64,000 nucleotides of DNA from assembly GCA_022570795.1 (NCBI GenBank), contig JAKUDP010000012.1:1674001-1738000 (forward strand), written 5' to 3'. The DNA is from Sphaerulina vaccinii (taxonomy: Eukaryota > Ascomycota > Dothideomycetes > Mycosphaerellales > Mycosphaerellaceae). Positions 32,122 through 42,651 of this stretch are shown piece by piece. Both the position numbers and the translations under genes were made by a program. The notes under the pieces are model-generated. The model saw only the letters and a list, made by a program, of their open reading frames with translations. It searched no databases and had not been told where the DNA came from. The first letter of the stretch is position 1, and the number at the start of each line of letters is the position of its first letter.

Positions 32122-33821
32122 TTACACCTTTCTCTCACTTAGACGAACCCACAAGTTTGGCTTCAACAAAACCTGATACAACTTGATAGTCTCCGGTTCA
32201 GGACTCAGACACCATTTCTCATTGTCCTCCTTATATCTCCCATCGATCTCCATATCGAACGCAAAAAGCAAATGTGCCAGGATCAGCCTCGCCTCCAGGA
32301 AGGAAAGGTCCTCACCAATACACTTCTTAGGCCCATGACCGAAGGGTTTCGAAGCACTAAGGTGATCATTTGCAAAGACCGGTTCTTCCTGAAGCCATCG
32401 CTCTGGTCGAAAATCGTCGGGTAGATGGAAATTGGAAGGTGATCGGCCAGCCACCCAAGGTGATATTGAAACTGTGGTCCCTGCAGGAACGTAGCGTCCA
32501 TCAACAGTTGCGCCACCAGACGGAACTACGCGTTGCATTGCAACGGCACCGGGTGGGAAGAGACGAAGAGCTTCGTTGAGAGTCGCGCCGAGATATGGGA
32601 GGCTCATAACTGCGTCGACTCTGATATCTTCGTTTGTGGTGAATGTCGATCTGATCTCGGCAGCGAGCCGGTCGTAGCTTGTCTTGTGGGTGAGTATGAG
32701 ATATGTCCAGGCTGTCAGAGTGATGGATGTCGTTTCAGATCCTGCGCTTGCGAAGAGAATCATGTTGAGGATGATCTCGGTTGGGGAAAGGGACCTTTTG
32801 GAGTCTTCGTTCTGCAAGAGGTGGTGGATAACATCCTTGCTTGGAGTGTCCTTATTGGCAAGACCTGCGAGACAAGGCGTGTTAGTCTGAATAGAGCTCG
32901 TCGGTTTTTGATGACTTACGTTGGAGAGTCTTCTCTTTAGATTTCAGGACATGCAAAGTTCTCCACTTCGCCACCTCAGCGGGCATGAATATTTTGACAA
33001 GAAGACTTCTCAGCCACGTGTCCACGCCTGCTACTCTTCGGATTGCTTGATCGTATGTAGCGAATATGGTAACATTGATGATGGACTTTGCCCACTCAGT
33101 TGCGGAGCCTTGTGCTAGACAACCAAAAGGCTCGCCATAAGACAACTCTCCGATCACATCGAAAGTGATGAACGAGTCTGCAGCGCATCAGTACTGTTTA
33201 GATGCCAATCGGCTCTTCGACTTACAATAATCGGCCATGTTGGCAGCCTCGCCAGAGGCCGCTCTCTTGCGGAGCGCGGCTAGCAGAGCAGAGATGTGTC
33301 GCTGAATGATCTCCTCTTGGCCATATAAAGCGTTCTTGGATAGGGCAGGAGCCAACGCCTTTCGTTGTCGAGTGTGTTCTTTGCCACGTGCGAGTCCAAC
33401 TCCCACGTATCCGTTCATTGGCGAAGCCACGCCAATGAAGATGGGGCTCTTCTCCATGACTTTGCCTTTCTGTGAGTGAAAGACTTGATCAGTACCAATG
33501 TTAAGTTCGATTACAGCCAAAGCCATGACATACCCGGTAGCCGTATATGTCTTCCCAGGCACCAGGACTGGTGAAGAGTAGCTCGTTCGGTGCAACTCGA
33601 ACAACCGATCCATATTTCAAGGACAGTCTATGGTAATGTGAATGCTGCTCTCCATTCGACAACTTGAGCGCACTTGGCAAGTCCGTCACACTGTGTGTCC
33701 AAGGGCCTGGGAATGACCTCAAAGGATGAAAGATCCACCGGTAGAGGATCCGTAACAAGATTATGGCAGCAAATCCAACGACTAGCGCTGCAGACCATGA
33801 CTTGAAGGAAGCGAATATCAT
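32122..33821 (-). CDS. Cytochrome P450 monooxygenase, cluster gene 2
   Basis: Exons in transcription order: 33821-33534, 33469-33226, 33177-32920 and 32864-32122, 510 residues, with introns of 64, 48 and 55 bp. Features are an N-terminal helix (ALVVGFAAIILLRIL), SFPGP, the I-helix SAGSETTS, ExxR in NEALR, PERW, and the heme loop FGHGPKKCIG with ligand Cys445. Lys replaces the usual Arg at the heme-loop position two before the Cys. A segment ADYYSFITFDVIGELSYGEP is typical of the same P450 group as cluster gene 1. The 585-bp gap upstream is shared with the divergent dehydrogenase gene. The substrate is inferred from context only. Confidence 0.85.
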
Positions 33822-34406
33822 GGCTGTATGTATCTACAGCGACTGTTGGCAGTGTCGATATGGGAGTGATGGCGATAGCAAAGGCGTAGCAAGAAATGGT
33901 CCACAACCGCATGCCTTACATCTCGACGCTGTTCGAGTAACTCCTGCCCTGCTTCCAGTAGCACGTTTGTCTCTTTGCTTACAGTCGACTGTTGCCGCAT
34001 CGAGACAACAGCGCGAGTAGCTGGCAGAACCTCGGATCATCAGATCTGCTGGCGTCGAATCTAGGTCCATGTTCCTTGTAGCTCTGTAGCACCCCGTTGA
34101 GTATTTGAGTACATGCCCAGGGTATTTTGATGGTGGCATGGGTGCTATAGTACGCGTCAGGAAGTCTGAAGTAGCGTCTTTCGTCCATGTCTAGGAAGCC
34201 TGCAATCAGTCCTGCAGTAATGTAATGCCGTGTCGGAATGCTTAGCGTTATCCGAGCTACTCCGTGAGTGTTTGTCTAGCTCGTTGAAGTGGTCTCTGCG
34301 ACGCCGGTCAAATTTGCAGCCTTAGGTGCTGGGCATGCTATAGCAAAGGGGAAGGGCCCTTCCATGACGACATTCGCGCCCAGCTTCTTCTTTGCGAGCT
34401 GTGAGA
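33822..34406. promoter_or_regulatory. Divergent promoter between P450 and dehydrogenase
   Basis: A 585-bp gap between the two start codons of a head-to-head pair in the putative cluster. No coding signal is supported. It is a plausible shared control region; no specific factor site was identified with confidence. Confidence 0.4.
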
Positions 34407-35236
34407 ATGGTTCAACAAGTGTTTGCGATCACTGGAGCAGCCAGTGGAATCGGCCTTGCGACTGCAAAGCTCCTGGTTCAACGCGGAGCCAAGGTCAGTA
34501 TCGCAGACGTTTCATCGGATCTGGAAGCTGTAGCTGTCGACATCGCGCAGCACGCTGGATTGCCACAAGACCAATGCGTCCTTGCTCACACAGTCGATGT
34601 TCGTGAGCTTTCACAGGTTCAGGCATGGTTGCAGGTCACCGTCCAGAGCTTTGGAAGGCTTGACGGAGCAGTGAACTGCGCAGGAATCTTCGACTACCCG
34701 AAAGCAACAGCACTATGGCACGAAGAACGAGGAATCGATAAGTGGACTGATGTCGTGGGCGTAAACTTGACAGGCACTGCGAACTGTTCGCATGTGGAGC
34801 TTGAGTATATGACTTCGGATGCTGCCAAGTCGGAGAACTGGGGCAGATCGATCGTCAATATGACCTCGGTGGCAGGCTTTCGAGCTCGAGGAGGAAGTCC
34901 TGCGTGAGTTTCGATGGAACCTTATGACGAGACGTGCACTAATATTTCAGCAGATATATCGCCAGCAAACATGGGATCATCGGCTTGACGAAAGCGCTAG
35001 CGAAACAGTACGGACCTCTGGGAATCAACATCAATGCCGTAGCCCCAGGGGCCATCGACACTCCTATGAACCAGAATGTCGGAAAAGAGCTGGTTGATAC
35101 CATGGTCGCGACACTGCCGATACCTCGAAGGGGAACTGCTGAGGAGACGGCAAAGCTGGTGGCTTTCCTGTTATCAGAGGACGCCAGCTATGTCACAGGC
35201 GCGACATTCACTATCGATGGCGGCATGACGGTCTAG
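34407..35236 (+). CDS. Short-chain dehydrogenase/reductase, cluster gene
   Basis: Two exons, 34407-34903 and 34951-35236, give 260 residues with a 47-bp intron. It is a classical SDR: cofactor motif TGAASGIG (9-16), NCAGIF, catalytic Ser154 (NMTSVAG), Tyr168 and Lys172 (YIASK), NAVAPGAIDTP, and the C-terminal ITDGG-type stretch FTIDGGMTV. In the fungal abscisic acid cluster the fourth gene (ABA4) is an SDR of this kind, which oxidises an alcohol to the ketone. That role is inferred from the neighbouring ABA3-like gene. Divergent from P450 gene 2. Confidence 0.9.
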
Positions 35237-36152
35237 ATGGCGATGATATAGGTGTTGATGGAGGTGATGTCGGAACACAAATGAGGGAAAGCAGGAAATG
35301 TAGAGCCAAGCACGTCGGAGACAGCTCCGCGCCGGAATACCCTCCTCTCTCAATATTCACAACACTTGCATCGTCTGTTCATGGACAACGCCTTCTCCTC
35401 ATGTTGAGGACGTAATTGATGCTAATGTGTCTCCCTAGGACGTAATTGATGCTAATGTGTCTCCCTAGGACGTAATTGATGCTCATGTGTCTCCCTAGGA
35501 CGTAATTGATGCTCATGTGTCTCCCTTAGCCAGCTGCATAGATTAGCTACCGTGCATTCTACCAGCCTCACGCCTTCTCATCGGTCCGCCAATACACCTA
35601 ACCTGATCCTCGTCACCGAGAAAAGCTTCAATGGGTGTCTTCTTCTTCAAGCTGATCATATCGTATTTCGAAAGAGCATGCATGGGTAGTCACAACCTGG
35701 AAGTCTCCGCGAGCTGGAATGGCCGAACATGGCATTGCACTGAGCGGCTAAGACATGCTCCGTTGTCGCGCATTGCTAGCCTCGATCCGGCGTGCAATGC
35801 GAATGCAGCGCGATATAGGAAGCCCACGGTACATGGGGTGCGTATACACTTGGCATATGTTCCATAGAGCCATAGGCACCAACTCACTACTAGCTCTTAT
35901 GGTGCAAGACACTCAGTCAGCATGAGACAGCGGAGTCAATGAGACGCAATGGATACCCATTCGGGACTTCTGCCAAGTGCTAGCACCTCCCATGATCCCA
36001 CGGAGCAGAGAGCACCGACGACCTTTGCTGAAGCCATCATAATAGGTGAAATAGAGCACCGAGCAAGTGCGCTCTCCATCTGATACGATGCGGTATGCAA
36101 AGGGCGTACTCACTTCACTAGACAAGGCCACCAGGCTCGTTCACCGCTTAGT
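35237..36152. repeat. Gap with a 30-bp minisatellite (four copies)
   Basis: Four head-to-tail 30-bp units (GGACGTAATTGATGCTAATG plus TGTCTCCCTA) run from 35408 to 35527. The last two differ from the first two by a single A-to-C change, and the last unit ends in CTT. The rest of this gap has no gene. It begins right after the dehydrogenase gene. Confidence 0.85.
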
Positions 36153-37251
36153 ATGGATCTCACAAGCACGACAACCGCAATTGAAAATGAGGCTTCACGA
36201 TGTCTGAACAAATATATGTCATGGCTTGTCGCCACGACCGAAGAGCGGCTGAAATACCCTCATCGACCGGCAAAGCAGAGTCCTCTCGTCTACAGTATGC
36301 CTCCTTCAGCTTTCTCCCCAGGAGTGTCGACAAAGCTGGCATACAGGAAGCCGCCTCCATCACCGGAGTTTCTGAAGACTCCTATCAGTTTATATACCAC
36401 TTCCGACACCTTCAGAGATGGACGTGAAATCTTTGTTCGAGATGTTCGTCACGAGCTGGGTAGATTCACCATCGAAAAAGAAGGTTTCGAATATCTCCAT
36501 GATGCTGTAGATATCAAGAACTGGGACGACGAAGCCGAAGTGAAAGCGGTTCTCCTCAAGAAAACACCTGAATTGATACTCAAACGGTATGTATGCCTCT
36601 TCCTGAATGCTGCATTATACTTCGTTGCATATTAACGCGCTAAAACTTACTTTTCGATTTTCCAGACTTGGAGCAAAAAGCATCTTTATCACCGCGGAAC
36701 GAATTCGCAAATCAGTGCCAGACGGATCCAAGTCAGATACAACGCCAGTCTACGCAATTCACGGCGATGCAACCCGACAGTCCGGTCTTGAACTCCTCTA
36801 TACCAGTCTCGAGAAGATGTCCCCAGACACTATACCCAAGAACCTCCCTCCTCAAGGCCGTGTTATGTTAGTAAACGTCTGGCGACCTCTCACGACCATA
36901 ACCCGCGACCCTCTTGCATTCCTCGTCCCAAGCTCCATCAAGCCTGAATCAGAACGCCACGAACAGCTCTTCTCACGCCCAGCAGATACTTTCAAGGTGT
37001 TCGGAAAGCCTTTGGGAGATTATTGGTTGGACACTGCTTCTTATGGGGAGCAGCATGAGTGGGTGTTTTTGAAGCATCAACAGCGTGATGAGCCTGTTAT
37101 GTTCGTGCAGTAGGATAGTGAGGGAACTAAGGAAGGGAAGTTCGAGAATAAGATGAGTTTGTTTCATTCTTGTTTCGAGGATTCGAGGTATAAGGATGCG
37201 GAGGAGAGGGTGAGTATGGAGTTGAAATGCTTGGTTTTCTTTGATGATTAG
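36153..37251 (+). pseudogene. CmcJ/AsaB-like oxidoreductase with an in-frame stop
   Basis: Exons 36153-36586 and 36666 onward, joined by a 79-bp intron (GTATGT to CCAG). The protein resembles the fungal AsaB/CmcJ hydroxylase-desaturase family: a RDVRHELGRFTIEKEGF start domain, then GRVMLVNVWRPL and YGEQHEWVFLKHQQRDEPVM. The frame stops at a TAG at 37111-37113, in the middle of the conserved YDS segment. The same frame continues for 46 more codons (DSEGTKEGKFEN, EERVSMELKCLVFF) to a second stop at 37249-37251, as full-length family members do. One change of TAT or TAC to TAG explains it. It lies 0.9 kb from the putative terpenoid cluster and could have been a member. Confidence 0.7.
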
Positions 37252-37385
37252 TAGGGAGGAGTGTTATTCTGCACTTCGACCTTAGCTGCTCCAACGATCA
37301 TTGAGTAATTGAGGCAAAGGAATTCTATCTAATTGGACTGATTTGATCGGCAATATAACGATCTAAGACCATCTCCTCGCAAACC

Positions 37386-38109
37386 TCACTCCTCCACCAT
37401 CCTCAAACCCCTCTTCATCTTCACCCGCCTCTGTCCTCCCAGCGGCAGATTCTTACAAACAGGATACAGCCCTCCATTCGGCACCTGCGGGAACCCATCC
37501 GGAAACATCAAAGTCAAAACACTCGTAGGAATAGCAGCATATGCTCTCGCAGCATAGATTCTACAATCAGCATTGTAGTCCATGTACACATATCCGTGGA
37601 ACGTGACAGGAGCTGGGATCGAATCGCGGGCTCCGAGACGGATCTCTACGGAGAGGAGGACTGTGCCGTTGTCGAAAGCTCTATTCTCGGTGACGGTGAG
37701 GTTGTTGAAGACCTGGCGAGTTTCGACTGCGAATTGGTAGGTCCCAGAGCCGGTTGTTGCTACTGGGATTGCGCAGCCGAGGCCGTTGGGGATGCTGTGC
37801 AAGAGCATGTCAGTATGGCGTTGAGTGGCACGGAGGAGGAGAGCGTGCATGGTAGTTGTGCAGACACCTGCGCTGTCTGGAGAGCCCCAAGGGACTTTCT
37901 TGAACTCTTCGGCTGATTGGCCGAGGCCTTTTGCATTGTAGGCTTTAAGATGGGTTTGTTAATTAGAGATTCGTGGAGGTCGCTGGTAGGTTGGACATAC
38001 CAATGGCAACTTGGTTGGAAGAGTCAAGACGCTGCTGAGTTGTGCATCTTTGAGCCGAGACCAGGGATGCAGCCAGACCCAAAGCTGTAAGTGTAGAAGA
38101 GAAGAGCAT
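37386..38109 (-). CDS. Small secreted protein
   Basis: Exons 38109-38001 and 37942-37386 with a 58-bp intron (GTATGT to AAAG) give 221 residues. The start MLFSSTLTALGLAASLVSA is a classical signal peptide, with likely cleavage before QRC. The mature part has five Cys, two NxT sites and no membrane helix. The C-terminus is basic (GGQRRVKMKRGLRM). I recognise no enzyme family. In a plant-associated fungus such a protein would be screened as an effector candidate, but nothing here proves that. Confidence 0.7.
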
Positions 38110-38760
38110 CGTGCTGAGATGAGGTTGTGTATTTTTTACTCGTGAGAGAAGAGATGTGACAAAAAGTGGTCGGTTACTGGGAAGAGGTCGATCATATATA
38201 CTCCTTCCATAAGGACCTTGGTATGCTAACTCTAGTAACCTCGCGTGCGAACGCTCCACCTAGATCTCTATCGAGCGACCAAGATCTACCATACCATACA
38301 CCGCATGGCTGGAAGATCACGGCGAAGCCCGCAGTCCGGCTGAGACGACGTTGTGATGGACTGCGCTTTGCCCCAAAGAAGAAGATTGGCTCGCTTCTGT
38401 GCCACTAGCTTGAATGGGACAGCGCAGCGTTGCCTCAACGATGGAAAGATCGACACTTGCATACACAACGTGTTCATGTTCGAGATATCGAGCATATATG
38501 GCTGCAGTAGACTGCATCTATATCCATGGCTCACATGCATACTACTGTGCATTGTCCGCGATTGGAAACAACCATACAGATGCAGAAGCCAGACTACGAT
38601 ACAGCATGCAGAGCTATGCTATATGACGTGGTATTGCAGTGACTGAGACTGAAAACCATCGTTCAAAGTAACCTACGGGCTACTTCTCCCGGCTCCTCAC
38701 CAAAGTCATGACTTCTTCAATTCAGAAACTGGGCCTCGTGCCGACACGTTGGGATCTGCG
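38110..38760. other. Intergenic, no gene seen
   Basis: A divergent gap between the secreted-protein gene and the GST-kappa-like gene. No coding or repeat signal is supported. Confidence 0.4.
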
Positions 38761-39400
38761 ATGACTTCCAAGAGCTGCGATCATGTCATAGAATTCTACT
38801 ATGATGTGTGTCCTCCAGAAGTCCTGATCAGATGACATGGCTGACACATCGACTGCTGCTAGATCTCATGCCCGTTCTCCTACAAAGCCGCTGACCAGTG
38901 AGTACTCTCCATCAACGACGGAGCACACTCAAGTGAATGAATGCTGATCAGGTTATAGAATCGAAATTCTAGCCTCAAAGGCACATGCTCGACTGATATG
39001 GCGACCAGTCAACTCTCAAGCTATTCATCGACGCCGTGACTCTGCCCATGATCTCGACACCTCAGGGCCGTCTTCCATCTCCACATACGATCAGCTGGTC
39101 CAAACGACGTCCTTGCGACTCTTATACTTCTTCCCCGAGGCTTTACGACCTGCACTATCGAAAGCCTTATTCAACGCGTACTGGATCGAGGGCAAAGACA
39201 TCAATAACAAACTTGTCTTGGAATCGATAGCAGAACGGTTCGCATCTCGGCCAGGACTGCTGATGATCGATGATGGTAGCTTTGATGGTCCTGCAGAACG
39301 CAGGCAATTTGAGAATGCAACGAATGATTTCGTGAAGAGATGTAGCCTTGGTGTTCCGGCGATCTGGAGTTCGAGGAGGGAGATGTTCTTGTCGCTGTGA
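38761..39400 (+). CDS. DsbA/GST-kappa-like oxidoreductase, shortened
   Basis: Exons 38761-38805, 38863-38897 and 38959-39400 give 173 residues; introns are 57 and 61 bp. The order EFYYD, ISCPFSYKA, then IEILASKAHARLIWRPV, LRLLYFFPEALRPALSKALF and YWIEGKDINN is that of the GST kappa/2-hydroxychromene-2-carboxylate isomerase group (thioredoxin fold with a helical insert). The C-terminus has LGVPAIW, which matches the cis-Pro region. The family is usually about 210-220 residues; here the segment between WRPV and LRLLY is short. Because its exons are small, the gene is easy to miss. Confidence 0.65.
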
Positions 39401-39674
39401 CCCAATAGAAGCAATGCGGGTATGAAGATGGTTGCAACATTTGCGTGAGATGTATACCTCTCACCAACACTTGATTGTTGACGATAAAAGAACGGCGACG
39501 TCCATATCCTCAAAGCGGTGGATGATCTTGGATCAGATCATAGCTTTCCTGACCCTACTACATCGCCCAGGAAAGACAAGTCGAGACTTCCGTAGCCTCA
39601 ATGCCTCAATGATCGTAGACGAATAGCGTCCAAGTTCTCTCCGCAGTCTGACACTCCTCTTCAAGCGATCATTC

Positions 39675-40097
39675 TTACGAGCTAGCTCTCTCCTTCTCCT
39701 TCCTCTCGTCACTCTCTTCTATCATCTTCCTGATCTCGTCTCCTCTCTTCCTGATATCCTCTTTGAACCTCTCAGTCTCCGAACACACTTTGCAGTACTC
39801 GTCCGCGACCCTGCGCATCTCGTCGGAGAGAAACCATATCCCCATAGCGTCAACCTCCTCCTCACTTCCGACCTTGATCCGTTCAACAGTGACATCGTAA
39901 GGCAGGACGGCTCTCTGCTTGTCGTAGACCGAGCGCAGCAATTCTTGTGCGGCGAGAAGCATGTCTTGACTCTGTCCTTCGTGTTTGCGTTCGAGAGTGC
40001 GACTGTACCAGCTGGAGTCACCGGAGAGGAGACGGTCGGTAAGGATCCTCCAGTCGTCGCTGCTCATGTATAAGAGGCGTTTCGTGATCGCTGCCAT
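39675..40097 (-). CDS. Hypothetical coiled-coil protein
   Basis: The ATG at 40097 (MAAITKRLLYMSSDDWRIL) is preferred; the frame extends to 40193. It gives 140 residues, charged throughout, with a predicted helix near the end rich in Glu, Lys and Arg (ETERFKEDIRKRGDEIRKMI). No signal, no membrane segment. Function unknown. It lies tail-to-head behind the Pex12 gene on the same strand. Confidence 0.5.
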   Translation of the reverse strand: MAAITKRLLYMSSDDWRILTDRLLSGDSSWYSRTLERKHEGQSQDMLLAAQELLRSVYDKQRAVLPYDVTVERIKVGSEEEVDAMGIWFLSDEMRRVADEYCKVCSETERFKEDIRKRGDEIRKMIEESDERKEKERASS

Positions 40098-40353
40098 ATT
40101 GACGTGGGACCTTGCTGATGTGGAGGTGAACTGGACAGTGGAGTGGCCATGGTTGCCTGATATATGGCCTTGGTTGGTTTGCTGGAGCAGCAAGGCACAA
40201 AGAGAAGACCGAGCTACTCGAAGCTCCCTCCTGTGCTGAAGGCTGGGTACATGTAGTGAGGATGAACATTGGTATTCCTCGCTCTTTCCATAATGGTGGT
40301 CCGCTCAAGGTCCTATCATGCTCTCACGGAGTCTAAGATCATCATTTCTTTCC

Positions 40354-41775
40354 TCAAACCATAACCCTCCTAATGCCACTGGTCCCACCAAGTACTCTCC
40401 TCCCAGTCACTGCATCTCTTCCAGCACCACTCTCCCACTTCTCCCTTCGACTTCCACCTCCTTCTTCAACCCAACCTTTCGCGCCTTCTTCTTCTCCAGA
40501 TCCTTCCATAAAAGCTTCTTGACGTGGATGTGAACCATCTACCCATTTGTAGATGCATGCGTAGCAGTAGACATAGCCGGTTTGTGCTGCTGAAGGAGTC
40601 TGGACTGGTTGGATGCAGATTGGACATAGAGCAGTTGTGTTGTCACCTTCTTCGTTGCTGGGCGATGGTGGTTGGACGGTGAGGATGGGTAGCATGCTTG
40701 TTGCTGAGATTGGAGGCCCGTCGATTCCGCTGTCCCTTCTCGAAAGTGGTCGCTCGCCTTGCTCGTCTGCGAAGCCGGTCTTTTTCTCTTCCACCTTCTC
40801 CTTCCTCGCCCTCGCAGCAGGTACTCCATCAATCGTAGGCGGTGGCAATTCCAGACCCTCATTAGCCTTCTTAGATAATTGTCTCGAGAAGTCCGAATTA
40901 TGCCACCATTCCAAGAACTTGAGCGCGAAGATACTCGTCGGAAGCAACAACTTCAACGCTGTCACGACCTTTGGTTGCAAAGCACTGCTCATCGTCCTCG
41001 GAGAGAAAATGCTACTCGTCTGTCCTGGTCTTGCAGCTGGTCCACTTGTTACAGCTGGAGGATCCAATGCCAACGCAATAGCTTTGTGATCCGCATCTCC
41101 CAATCTCCTTATCCTCGTCCCAATAATCCATAGAAACGGAGAATGGTATTTCGTCCCATCGAATAGATATGCCAGATTGAACGCCAACATCGCAAAATAA
41201 TACCCAGCATTCACTGTAGGATACACTTTTCTCAAGAACCATTTGTATAACCACATCACTTTGTCTTTGATCTTTCCATCTTTGGGATAGGCTTCGCGAT
41301 CGCGATATGCTGGTCCCAAGAGGTTTATGCCGCTGGCGTGAATGTCGTAGCTTTCATCTAGTTTCCGCTTGAGATATGGTATTCCAACCATAACAGCCAA
41401 GTTCCTCCAGACATCTCCATCACTCAGTTGTAACGTCTCTCTCACTTCCTTCGGTGCCCCTAAACGAGCGCGCGTAGCTTCTCCTCCTCGTATCCTGAGC
41501 ACCTTTTCGCGCTTGAGGCCGTAGAAGTTCTCGGTAAAGCCACCTCCATATGTCTTCAGATAGAACCTCTCGACCAGTAGAGAGAGGACAGAGTAGAGCT
41601 CATCGAAATTGTTCAAGATGCGCAAAAGGTAGCGTGGATTGCGATGTGTGGCTACTGCGAGGAGATAGCGCAAGCTCGGTGGTATGAGAGCGTTGAGTTC
41701 ATTTTCGGAGAGGATTTCGAAGAGAGACGGCTTTTGGGAGTCGTAGCCATTCGACAAGGCGGACATGAACTCCAT
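40354..41775 (-). CDS. pex12: Peroxin-12, peroxisomal RING-type protein
   Basis: One exon, 473 residues. It opens with MEFMSALSNGYDSQKPSLFE and LNALIPPSLRYLLAVATHRNPRYLL, hallmark Pex12 sequence. It has peroxisomal membrane segments in the first two thirds (NAGYYFAMLAFNLAYLF), a Ser/Pro-rich linker, and a C-terminal RING-like domain: CPICIQPVQTP, GYVYCYACIYKWV, then VTGRRVLGGTSGIRRVMV. Pex12 acts with Pex2 and Pex10 as the ubiquitin ligase that recycles the import receptor Pex5. The segment usually written GRCPVTG reads GRDAVTG here, so the last Cys is absent. The gene is divergent from dad1, with 181 bp between starts. Confidence 0.92.
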   Translation of the reverse strand: MEFMSALSNGYDSQKPSLFEILSENELNALIPPSLRYLLAVATHRNPRYLLRILNNFDELYSVLSLLVERFYLKTYGGGFTENFYGLKREKVLRIRGGEATRARLGAPKEVRETLQLSDGDVWRNLAVMVGIPYLKRKLDESYDIHASGINLLGPAYRDREAYPKDGKIKDKVMWLYKWFLRKVYPTVNAGYYFAMLAFNLAYLFDGTKYHSPFLWIIGTRIRRLGDADHKAIALALDPPAVTSGPAARPGQTSSIFSPRTMSSALQPKVVTALKLLLPTSIFALKFLEWWHNSDFSRQLSKKANEGLELPPPTIDGVPAARARKEKVEEKKTGFADEQGERPLSRRDSGIDGPPISATSMLPILTVQPPSPSNEEGDNTTALCPICIQPVQTPSAAQTGYVYCYACIYKWVDGSHPRQEAFMEGSGEEEGAKGWVEEGGGSRREKWESGAGRDAVTGRRVLGGTSGIRRVMV

Positions 41776-41956
41776 GATGGGTGGTGTTATTGCATCTTGT
41801 AGTTCTTGTAGAGAGGAGAGAGAGTGTGAGATGAGATGAGATGGTTATGAACGTGAAGCTTGCACTGCCGAGGCTCTTCAGTCAGTCGCGTGTCAAACTT
41901 CTTCCAGTCGCGTCACCTCCAGTACACTCTCACTCTCAATTACACGATGCGCTATT
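41776..41956. promoter_or_regulatory. Short divergent promoter, pex12/dad1
   Basis: 181 bp between two start codons on opposite strands. It probably holds both promoters. No specific site was identified. Confidence 0.4.
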
Positions 41957-42322
41957 ATGGCTACTACCAATGTATCGCAAGAAGGTAGAGCCTTCTTTGA
42001 GCAGCAGAGAGAGTTGTTAATACAGGATGTGGCAGCAGTGAGTTCTCCCTCATAACGCATTGTGTCAAGCCTAACACTTTGGTAGAGCATGGAAAACGTT
42101 CTCCAAAACATCAACAAGCTCAATCGTAGTCTGGAGGGTGTGATAGCGGTATGGATACAATACAGCAGCATCTAGAAGGAGGCAGGCGCTAATCAGTGTT
42201 CGCAGGTCGGCAATGAGTTTAGTCAAGTCGAAGGACTCTGGTCACAGTTCGAGAATGTGATGGCGAAGCCGGCTGAGAAGGAAGAGTCGAAAGATACCAA
42301 AGAAGGTGCAGAGACAACATGA
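41957..42322 (+). CDS. dad1: DASH complex subunit Dad1
   Basis: Three exons, 41957-42037, 42086-42148 and 42206-42322, all phase 0, give 86 residues. The introns are 48 and 57 bp. FFEQQRELLIQDVA, SMENVLQNINKLNRSLEGVI and VGNEFSQVEGLWSQFENVM fit the Dad1 family from start to end. Dad1 is part of the DASH/Dam1 ring that couples kinetochores to spindle microtubules, and its typical length is 70-100 residues. Each exon is too short to stand out as an open frame, so the gene must be read through its introns. The C-terminal 20 residues are charged and variable. Confidence 0.9.
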
Positions 42323-42651
42323 ATTGAGCTTTGGCCGATGTTGGTCGGAGCGATTTGAGATCTTATGATACCCGAGAAGCACGATGAATTGAATGTGCGG
42401 TGATGATGAACTGGTTTCCTCTTGATCATGAACGGTCATGATTAGCTACACATACTGTCGGACCCATTACAATGTCCTTCTGCAGACCTATCTCGAGCCC
42501 TGCTCAAGAAAAGATCTGCTGCTCCATGAATCATAAAAAAGAAACATATCATATTTCGCTTTCCAAGTCATGTACCATGCCAACGCCGAAACAGACGAAC
42601 AACTGCTTCTGGTGTTATTGATGCATCCTGCTCTTTCCAATGCAAGTTTCT
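42323..42651. other. Gap between dad1 and the small minus-strand gene
   Basis: No gene or clear regulatory site. Convergent 3' flanks. Confidence 0.3.
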
